Source: an uncultured Fidelibacterota bacterium (GTDB lineage Bacteria; Fidelibacterota; Fidelibacteria; Fidelibacterales; Fidelibacteraceae). From it: a stretch of DNA of 13,706 nt. Shown piece by piece: positions 8,345 to 13,706 of this stretch. Made by a program: the position numbers and the translations under genes. Numbering within the stretch: the stretch's first letter is position 1; the number at the start of each line of letters is the position of its first letter. The DNA lies in the NCBI GenBank assembly GCA_937862595.1, contig CALMFL010000072.1, positions 1 through 13,706 of the forward strand, written 5' to 3'. Under the pieces are notes generated by a model. That model did no database searches. It worked only from the letters and a program-made list of their open reading frames with translations, and was not told the DNA's origin.

Positions 8345-8862
8345 TGCGACGTCAGTTCCACAATGACCTTATCCGCGAGCTTTTCCATCAGCCGGTCCAG
8401 CGCGATCTCCCGGTTGACCCGGTCGTCCTCGGACAGCGTGTTGTTGTAGCTGTCGCTGTAGTAGATCTCGTACTCGGAAAGGGTCTTTTGCATCAGATCA
8501 AGGCTGTTCGCCGTGTCGTACCAGCGGAAATCGAGGCTCAGGGACAAGCGGTATTCCTTGACCACATCGGTTTCGTCATAGGAGAACACGGCGTCGCTGA
8601 TATTTTTCAGGCCGGTGTAGATGACCGAATGGGCGACCGAAGGGTCGCTGAGCGGCAAAAGGTTCTCCAGCATTAATTTTTCCGTCAGCAGGACGGTGAA
8701 TTCCTGACCGAGGTTGAACTCCGCGGTGCTGTTTTTGGTATTGTCGATCGCCACGCTTTTAATATGGACCGGGATGGTCCCGGGGCGCGGGGAATATTTC
8801 CAGATGCACCCTGAAAAAAGGAGCATCAGGGCGATCAGCGCTAAGCGAGTGAGGTGTTTCAT
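8338..8862 (-). CDS. lptE: LptE-family outer-membrane lipoprotein (LPS assembly)
   Basis: LptE plugs the LptD beta-barrel and helps insert LPS in the outer leaflet. The 174-residue product begins with a lipoprotein signal peptide whose lipobox LFSGC places the lipidated Cys at residue 19. The mature part starts IWKYSPRPGTIPVHIKSVAI, close to the LptE pattern of C-x-Y followed by a strand of the form IKTVAI. It continues with NxTxE(F) and an alpha-beta fold containing an alternating strand (YRLSLSLDFRWYD), as in LptE/RlpB and the LptE-like lipoproteins of Bacteroidota and relatives. The ATG overlaps the xthA stop as ATGA, with a GGAG 8 bases before the start inside xthA. The family is divergent, so the name rests on overall pattern and on the nearby lptF. 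Confidence 0.8.
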   Translation of the reverse strand: MKHLTRLALIALMLLFSGCIWKYSPRPGTIPVHIKSVAIDNTKNSTAEFNLGQEFTVLLTEKLMLENLLPLSDPSVAHSVIYTGLKNISDAVFSYDETDVVKEYRLSLSLDFRWYDTANSLDLMQKTLSEYEIYYSDSYNNTLSEDDRVNREIALDRLMEKLADKVIVELTSQW

Positions 8863-9635
8863 TTTTTGAACTCCAGTTCCAGTCCGACGGGACAGTGGTC
8901 CGACCCCTCGATCCGGTCAAGGATAGTCGCGTCCTTAACGAAGGGGCGCAGGTCTTCGCTCACATAGAAGTAGTCGATGCGCCATCCCACGTTGTTCACC
9001 CGCGCGTTGGCGCGGTAGGACCACCAGGAATAGCGCTCCGCTTCATCGGGATGGATCATTCTGAAGGTGTCGACATAACCGCGAGCTTCGAAACGGTCCA
9101 TCCAGGCGCGTTCGACCGGCAAAAACCCGGATGTGGTCTCGTTCTGCTTCGGGCGCGCAAGATCGATGGGATGATGCGCGGTGTTGAAATCGCCGCAGAT
9201 CACGAGCCCTTTCCCGGAATCCCGGCGCACCCTGTCAAAGTAGTCAAGACAGAACTCATAGAAATCAAGTTTATACTGAAGACGGATCTCGTCCTTCTGG
9301 CCGTTCGGAAAATAAATATTAAAGAGGATAAAGTCGTCGTACTCGAGCCGGATCACACGGCCTTCGTTGTCATGCCATCCGTAGGAAAAGCCCTTTTCGG
9401 TCCGGAGAGGCGCGATGCGGGAATAAACGCCCACGCCGCTGTAGCCTTTTTTTTCCGCCGAGTGGAACAGGCTCACGTAGCCCGGCAGATCAAGATGCTC
9501 GGGCGTCAGCTGGTCTTCCTGGATCTTCGTTTCCTGGATGCCCAGAATGTCCGGCTGAAGGGTGTCGACGATCCCGGTGAATCCCTTGTTCATGACCGCG
9601 CGCAGGCCGTTGACGTTCCAGGAAAGCAATTTCAT
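8859..9635 (-). CDS. xthA: Exodeoxyribonuclease III (AP endonuclease)
   Basis: This Mg-dependent enzyme cleaves abasic sites and trims 3' ends in base-excision repair. The 258-residue product has all catalytic positions of the ExoIII/APE1 family: N7 in MKLLSWNVNGLRA, E35 in QETK, Y108 in NIYFPNG, D149 and N151 in GDFN, D221 in RIDYF, and D246-H247 in the C-terminal GSDHCP. A GGAG lies 5 bases before the ATG. It is the first gene of an overlapping run with lptE, resB and resC, and lies about 50 bases downstream of the rpmB terminator, so its promoter should be in 9636-9680. That stretch is A/T-rich, but I could not fix -35 and -10 boxes. Confidence 0.98.
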   Translation of the reverse strand: MKLLSWNVNGLRAVMNKGFTGIVDTLQPDILGIQETKIQEDQLTPEHLDLPGYVSLFHSAEKKGYSGVGVYSRIAPLRTEKGFSYGWHDNEGRVIRLEYDDFILFNIYFPNGQKDEIRLQYKLDFYEFCLDYFDRVRRDSGKGLVICGDFNTAHHPIDLARPKQNETTSGFLPVERAWMDRFEARGYVDTFRMIHPDEAERYSWWSYRANARVNNVGWRIDYFYVSEDLRPFVKDATILDRIEGSDHCPVGLELEFKK

Positions 9636-9680
9636 CTTAACTCCGTTTTGACCGATGCTAATTTAGTCTTTTTTATCTTC

Positions 9681-9714
9681 GAATAAAATAAAAACCTTCC
9701 GCGAAGGGAAGGTT
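9681..9714 (-). terminator. Rho-independent terminator of rpmB
   Basis: On the minus strand an 8-bp perfect stem (AACCTTCC with GGAAGGTT) around a 6-base loop is followed by TTTATTTTATT. It starts 23 bases after the rpmB stop codon. The plus-strand reading lacks a T-tract after the stem, so it acts on the minus strand. Confidence 0.85.
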
Positions 9715-9737
9715 ATGACCGGATATGCGATAAAATT

Positions 9738-9926
9738 TTATGCCTTTTCGATACGGTTGGATTTGATGCAGTCGGTGCACACTTTCATGCGTTTGACATT
9801 CCCGTCCACCCGGACGCGGACGCGCTGCAGATTGGGTTCCCAGCGGCGGCGTGTTTTATTGTTGGCATGACTGACATTGTTGCCGTAAACCGGCTTCTTT
9901 CCGCATATTTCACAAACTTTCGCCAT
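9738..9926 (-). CDS. rpmB: 50S ribosomal protein L28
   Basis: L28 is a small structural protein of the large ribosomal subunit. The 62-residue product has the family N-terminus with GKKPVYGNNVSHANNKTRRR, the basic middle and a short C-terminal helix. It is the zinc-ribbon (C+) form: C5 and C8 in CEIC pair with C50 and C53 in CTDC. A strong AAGGAG lies 4-5 bases before the ATG. It stands alone, without rpmG beside it, and is closed by a clear terminator. Confidence 0.98.
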   Translation of the reverse strand: MAKVCEICGKKPVYGNNVSHANNKTRRRWEPNLQRVRVRVDGNVKRMKVCTDCIKSNRIEKA

Positions 9927-9979
9927 TATATCTCCTTCACATTATCAAAAGCCTGCTAATATCTTACATTCCATGCAAC

Positions 9980-10009
9980 AATACAAGAAATATTTATTAA
10001 AAAAGTCAA
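9980..10009 (-). promoter_or_regulatory. Candidate rpmB promoter
   Basis: On the minus strand a TTGACT (10009-10004, 5 of 6 to TTGACA) is followed after 17-18 A/T-rich bases by TTGTAT or TGTATT, a weak -10 match. The transcript would start about 45 bases before the rpmB ATG. The divergent gap 9927-10099 must also hold the promoter of the plus-strand gene. A lone TATCAT at 10059-10064 could be its -10, but no -35 accompanies it. Confidence 0.3.
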
Positions 10010-10099
10010 CGTGAAACTGCCGGAGCAAATACGATGCAGGTTCTCCTCGATCAGCAAATATCATCTTGTCCCTTACTGTGAAAATCCGTATCATTCGCC

Positions 10100-10978
10100 A
10101 TGACGGACAGCCGGACCTTTTTAGACATCCCCTATGACGAACACATTGTGCCCTTTCCGAATACGGCGGCGGTCCTGATGCAGCATGCGCGGGAATTTCC
10201 GGATAAACCCGCCCTGTGCTTCCGGGATAAGACCTATACCTACGCGGCATTGCGCGACCTGTGCCTTTCCGCCGATCTTTCGGCGCTGAACGGTGCGAAA
10301 CCGCTCGTTTCCCTGCACGACACGCAGAACGGCCTCCTTCTGATGCTGATCCTGCTGTCCCGGGGGATCCCTTTCGACCTCGATCCTCAGGCCGCCACGC
10401 ACGTCCGGGCGGCGGAGCTTCCGCTGACGGAAAAGGTTCCCGGCGATTTCGAGCCGCCCTTCGTTCATCTGGACGATACGGCCATGGTCCTTGACGGGAC
10501 CTACCGCTTTTCTCAGTACAATCTGCTCGTCGCCGCCCAGGCGGCGGGAATTGCCTTCAAATTGTTCCGGAACGGCGACGCCGTCTCCGCCCTTCCCCTG
10601 GCATCGGTCCGGGATCTCGTGTTCGGGGTGCTGGGACCGCTGTACTTTGCAAAGACCGTCCGTTTTTCGGCCGATCCCGGCGCGGAGGTCCTTGCGGGCA
10701 GGGCGCAGTACGCCTGGTGCGCGGATATTCTCCCGGACGCGCCCCTTCTTTCCGGCGGACTTCTCCGGGACGCACACATGCTTTTTTCGCGTGAATATCC
10801 GGAAACGCTGTCACCCTACGCCCGGTATATGCCCGTATATTTCGATCAGGCGGCGGGACTGGGGCCGGTGACGGACCTGGAGGGTAATCTCATGAATTTT
10901 TTGGGTGTGGATATCGGCCGGGACGGAGAGGCATGGACCTGCGAAGGCCATGCGCTGGGGCAGACGATCGTCTTATAA
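10100..10978 (+). CDS. Shortened acyl-CoA-synthetase-like (ANL fold) protein lacking catalytic motifs
   Basis: Function unknown. The 292-residue protein resembles the N-terminal domain of AMP-forming acyl/aryl-CoA synthetases. NTAAVLMQHAREFPDKPALC with TYTYAALRDL (21-54) matches the family's opening helix and strand. KPLVSLHDTQ through LLSRGIPFDLDP (67-96) matches the stretch usually read as 'valllpNs...aGavyvpLdP'. ALPLASVRDLVFGVLGPLYFAKTVRF (164-189) matches the 'lPlfHv.gl..gvlapLy.GatvV' core. The ATP-binding P-loop (TSGTTGxPKG), which should precede NLLVAAQAAG at 141, is absent: the sequence there reads DTAMVLDGTYRFSQY. No YGxTE, TGD or catalytic C-terminal Lys motif is present. The frame is open throughout, so this looks like a maintained gene and not a fresh pseudogene. 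A stop at 10079 makes the ATG at 10100 the only good start, and no Shine-Dalgarno is visible. It is the only plus-strand gene. Confidence 0.75.
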   Translation: MTDSRTFLDIPYDEHIVPFPNTAAVLMQHAREFPDKPALCFRDKTYTYAALRDLCLSADLSALNGAKPLVSLHDTQNGLLLMLILLSRGIPFDLDPQAATHVRAAELPLTEKVPGDFEPPFVHLDDTAMVLDGTYRFSQYNLLVAAQAAGIAFKLFRNGDAVSALPLASVRDLVFGVLGPLYFAKTVRFSADPGAEVLAGRAQYAWCADILPDAPLLSGGLLRDAHMLFSREYPETLSPYARYMPVYFDQAAGLGPVTDLEGNLMNFLGVDIGRDGEAWTCEGHALGQTIVL

Positions 10979-11875
10979 TATTTCTCTTCTGAACATCAGT
11001 AAACGCTCCCGTATTTCCCGGTCGGTGACGGCGGCGAGTTTGTCCGTTGAAAACGATTCGACCAGGAAGGATGCCATGACCGTTCCGTAGATCATGGCCT
11101 CATGATAGTCTTCATAGCTTAATTTCCGGGACTCCCGGCTGGCCAGGTAGCCCATGAATCCCCCCGCAAAGGTATCCCCCGCCCCGGTCGGGTCGGTCAG
11201 GATCTCTTCCGGGCAGATCGGATAGACGCCGTGCTGCCGGTAGTGGAACAGCTCCGCCCCGTACTTCCCTTTTTTCACAATGACCGTGTGAGGGCCGAGT
11301 TCCTGAACGTATCTCACGGCGTCGACCAGGTAGTGCATGCCGGTCAGCTGAATGATCTCCTCATCGTTGATGATGATGATATGGGACCTGCCGATCGCCT
11401 GCAGCAGTTCTTCGCGGCTGTTGTTGATCCACAGGTTCATGGTATCAAGCCCGACCAGGGGATCGGCCTCCATCTGGTCCAGGACCTTCAGCTGCAGGGC
11501 CGGATGAATGTTCGCAAGGAACAGCACGTCGGTTTGTTTGTACGCTTCGGGCAGATGCGGGTCAAAGGTTTCAAACACGTTCAGTTCGGTATAGATCGTC
11601 TCCCGTTCCTTCATGTTCCGCCTGTATTCCCCGCCCCAGCGGAAGGTCTTGCCGGATTTGACCTCAAGTCCTTCCAGGTCGATATTCCGTTTTCTGAACT
11701 CGTTGAGCGCCGCTTCGGGAAAATCGGACCCGACCACGCCCACGATCCGGACGCGGGTCAGGCGTTCGGCGGAAAGACTGAAAAAGGTCGCGGATCCCCC
11801 GACGGCATTATCCCGCCGTCCCTTCGGGGTGATCACGGTATCAAGCGCGATGGAACCGACAACAACCAGCGACAT
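10973..11875 (-). CDS. PfkB-family carbohydrate/nucleoside kinase
   Basis: The PfkB (ribokinase) family phosphorylates sugars or nucleosides with ATP in the cytoplasm; the substrate here is not determinable. The 300-residue product has the N-terminal strand VVGSIALDTV with the following GG dipeptide at 26-27 (AVGGSATFFS). NDEE at 170-173 fits the Mg/phosphate motif. The ATP/anion-hole signature DPTGAGDTFAGGF is at 228-240, with catalytic Asp 234. The pattern GKTFRWGGEY...NERET-like (76-93) followed by ELNVF marks a PfkB subgroup usually annotated only as 'sugar kinase'. An AGGAA overlaps the stop codon of the upstream T9SS gene, and the 9-base gap implies co-transcription. Its stop codon shares a 6-base palindrome with the converging plus-strand gene. 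Confidence 0.93.
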   Translation of the reverse strand: MSLVVVGSIALDTVITPKGRRDNAVGGSATFFSLSAERLTRVRIVGVVGSDFPEAALNEFRKRNIDLEGLEVKSGKTFRWGGEYRRNMKERETIYTELNVFETFDPHLPEAYKQTDVLFLANIHPALQLKVLDQMEADPLVGLDTMNLWINNSREELLQAIGRSHIIIINDEEIIQLTGMHYLVDAVRYVQELGPHTVIVKKGKYGAELFHYRQHGVYPICPEEILTDPTGAGDTFAGGFMGYLASRESRKLSYEDYHEAMIYGTVMASFLVESFSTDKLAAVTDREIRERLLMFRREIL

Positions 11876-11884
11876 AATTTCTTC

Positions 11885-13706
11885 CTATTTTATAAAAGTG
11901 CACTTTCGGATCTGTGATCCCGCGGACGTCTGAACACGGTAAAGATATATACCCGAAGACAGATCTGCGGGTGCCCACGGAATGCGGTGATAGCCGGCTT
12001 CCAATTGCATCCGGATCGGGGCATCGACCTTTTTTCCCTGCAGATCGAAGAAATCGATCCTGAGTTCCCCGGCTTCCGGCATCGCGAACATGATAGTTGT
12101 CGAAGGATTGAAGGGGTTGGGATAATTCGGATAGACGGTGAACTTGTCGGGTATTCCGGCAAAATCAAGGGAGGAAACCACCTTTTCTTCCAGCAGTAAT
12201 AATTTTACCGCATCCGTCCGTAAAACGGCTCCGGAATTGGTATTTCCGCCATTATCCATGATCCGGAGGCTTACCGGAACGTCTTTGGGAAGATCAAAAT
12301 GGCCAATGCTGCGGAATTTGCCGCTTTCTTCATTTTGATCGACAATGACCGTATCCACGGCCTCACCGTCTATCATCACGATATAATGAGCGTGATTGTG
12401 TGCGTTCGTGGTTCTTGGAACAATATACTGAATATCGTAGCTTCCGCTGTATGTCAGGGTTTCTCTGAATTCCGCATATTTGCCGGTTGCCGCACCGCTG
12501 CCGGTCAGGGTTGTATAGCGGCTGCTGGAGTTCCAGCCGAGTGCCGTGCTGTAAGACCAGCCGGAACCGTACTCCGTGTATTTGTCCGTTTCTTCATTGT
12601 CAATGGCCTTAAAATAGCTGTTGGCGCTCACAAATACCGGGATGCTGATCTCCGGATTGCGCGGATCGTCTGTTTTTATTGTAACTGCATCCTGGTATTC
12701 GCAAAATTCCCGGGTGCTGAAATAAACGGGGATCCTCCGTTCTTCCATGGAGCTCAACTGCAGAGGAAAGGTCTCCGGGACCCTGAGCTTGTCTCCGTTG
12801 AAAGTAAGGGATATCACCTGCAGGGGTTCTTTGCCGTAATTGGCAATATTCAGATCAAGAAAAACGGTATCCTCCACACTGACATCATCAAAATTCAGCA
12901 TATCGGGCTTTACGCTGAAATTTTTATCCGCCACCATGGGCGTGATCCGGACAACATCCAGTCCGAATTCTTTTTCCCGGGAAAGATTTTCAAAGATCAG
13001 CGTGTTCCCGCTTCCGGCTTCCAGCTCCGTAAAAACCACATGCTGCCAGTGATTGAGTCCCTTCATTATTTCATAGAAAGACAGCGTATCACGGGTGCTT
13101 CCGTTCTGCAGGATCATACGCAGGGAATCCGTATCGCCGCCGGGGCCGTGGAAAGAGATGGCATAAAAACGCGCTTCCGGAATATCGGGTATGATCTCCG
13201 CTTTCCCCCTGCCGCTCAGAAGCCGGGCGCCTAAATTCCATAACTCACCGGTATTGTGATCGGACCAGCTTCCTTCCACTTCCCGGAATTCCGGATCGGC
13301 GTCGTCAATATAAATATCGTCCGGCAGATACTGCAGTTCTTCTATGGACTGATTTCCCACGCTGTCGCAGACGGCAACGGATACTTTTACCAGTTCCGCG
13401 GCAAGCACCGGATCGCGCGTTTCCCAGCTGAATTCGCCGGTTTTAACGCATGCAAGACGTTGATATTCTTCGTAGATATCCTTCATTGCCACAAAGGGTT
13501 CCTCTGACTGGAAGACCGGTCCGTCCGTACCGATGGCGAAACGCAATTGATCGCCTTCGCGAATTTCATTAAGCGTCAAGAGCGGAGCGATGGTGTCCGA
13601 CGGATCGATCCAGAGTCGCATTGCTTCAACATCCTTGCAGTACAGAAATTCAACGCCGTACTGTTCGGATAACTGATGGGCCAGGGTATTCATGGAATCC
13701 ATGCCG
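11885..13706 (-). CDS. Secreted multidomain protein with golvesin-like domains and T9SS C-terminal sorting tail (5' truncated)
   Basis: The visible 605+ residues are the C-terminal part of a large exported protein. The frame runs open past the window edge and no signal peptide is seen, so the ATG at 13702 is probably internal. Domains in order: residues 1-130, the end of an unidentified domain; 136-256, a beta-sandwich-like segment beginning EVEGSWSDHNTG that resembles a divergent golvesin/CBM-like unit; 262-360, an Ig/ASH-like domain ('LNFDDVSVEDTV...ANYGKEPLQV...TDDPRNPEISIPV'); 364-505, a golvesin C-terminal-like domain (DNEETDKYTEYGSGWSYS ... VIVDQNEE ... RTDAVKLL); 520-605, a Type IX sorting domain with YPNYPNPFNPSTTI and GIYLYRVQ. 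Such tails direct export and cell-surface attachment or release. A catalytic domain, possibly polysaccharide-acting, may lie upstream of the window; this is only a guess. Confidence 0.85.
   Translation of the reverse strand, partial: GMDSMNTLAHQLSEQYGVEFLYCKDVEAMRLWIDPSDTIAPLLTLNEIREGDQLRFAIGTDGPVFQSEEPFVAMKDIYEEYQRLACVKTGEFSWETRDPVLAAELVKVSVAVCDSVGNQSIEELQYLPDDIYIDDADPEFREVEGSWSDHNTGELWNLGARLLSGRGKAEIIPDIPEARFYAISFHGPGGDTDSLRMILQNGSTRDTLSFYEIMKGLNHWQHVVFTELEAGSGNTLIFENLSREKEFGLDVVRITPMVADKNFSVKPDMLNFDDVSVEDTVFLDLNIANYGKEPLQVISLTFNGDKLRVPETFPLQLSSMEERRIPVYFSTREFCEYQDAVTIKTDDPRNPEISIPVFVSANSYFKAIDNEETDKYTEYGSGWSYSTALGWNSSSRYTTLTGSGAATGKYAEFRETLTYSGSYDIQYIVPRTTNAHNHAHYIVMIDGEAVDTVIVDQNEESGKFRSIGHFDLPKDVPVSLRIMDNGGNTNSGAVLRTDAVKLLLLEEKVVSSLDFAGIPDKFTVYPNYPNPFNPSTTIMFAMPEAGELRIDFFDLQGKKVDAPIRMQLEAGYHRIPWAPADLSSGIYLYRVQTSAGSQIRKCTFIK

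Noticed and set aside
9945..10250. 101-codon minus-strand open frame over the rpmB upstream region
   Set aside because: It crosses the probable rpmB promoter and the start of the ANL-like gene and has no family features; composition looks like a shadow frame.
10121..10777. 218-codon minus-strand open frame opposite the ANL-like gene
   Set aside because: Its translation is low-complexity R/G/E-rich with no motifs, whereas the plus frame shows ordered ANL landmarks.
1..13706. CRISPR array, insertion sequence, tRNA/rRNA or phage/defence module
   Set aside because: No regularly spaced repeats, terminal inverted repeats, transposase/integrase motifs or cloverleaf-like sequences were seen on either strand.

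Overview
The window is a dense, mostly minus-strand block of housekeeping and envelope genes from a Gram-negative bacterium. An LptE-type lipoprotein and an LptF-type permease imply an outer membrane with LPS export. The protein at the right edge ends in a YPNPFNPSTTI-type C-terminal sorting domain, the Type IX secretion tail common in the Fibrobacterota-Chlorobiota-Bacteroidota group and in related lineages such as Neomarinimicrobiota, Calditrichota and Ignavibacteria. Cytochrome c maturation is of the ResB/ResC type (System II). I place the source in that broad assemblage, with Neomarinimicrobiota or Calditrichota-like lineages as a guess. The phylum cannot be fixed from sequence inspection alone.

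Layout from left to right. uvrA (minus, 18-2855) is complete. A 91-base gap upstream of it holds a probable terminator for the next gene. A transcription unit then runs lptF (6667) -> pyrimidine-nucleoside phosphorylase (5257) -> secreted TPR protein (3966), with a 12-base gap followed by a 14-base overlap. A 140-base gap separates this from a second unit, which runs xthA (9635) -> lptE (8862) -> short resB (8344) -> resC/ccsA (7545). Its genes overlap or nearly abut throughout (ATGA overlap, 7-base overlap, 1-base gap). Upstream of that, rpmB (9926-9738) has a good Shine-Dalgarno sequence and a clear Rho-independent terminator.

The only plus-strand gene, 10100-10978, diverges from rpmB. It encodes a 292-residue protein that looks like a shortened, catalytically stripped acyl-CoA-synthetase (ANL) fold. 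It converges on a PfkB-family sugar kinase gene (11875-10973), and the two stop codons sit inside one 6-base palindrome. The kinase gene lies 9 bases downstream of a large secreted multidomain protein gene (golvesin-like domains plus T9SS tail) whose 5' end is cut by the window edge.

Functionally the window combines DNA repair (UvrA, exonuclease III), envelope biogenesis (LptE, LptF), periplasmic cytochrome c maturation (ResB, ResC), nucleoside/sugar metabolism (phosphorylase, PfkB kinase), translation (L28) and secreted or periplasmic proteins (TPR, T9SS cargo). I see no mobile element, CRISPR array, tRNA, rRNA or defence system, and no gap above 300 bases between genes. The least explained item is the ANL-like pseudoenzyme at 10100-10978.
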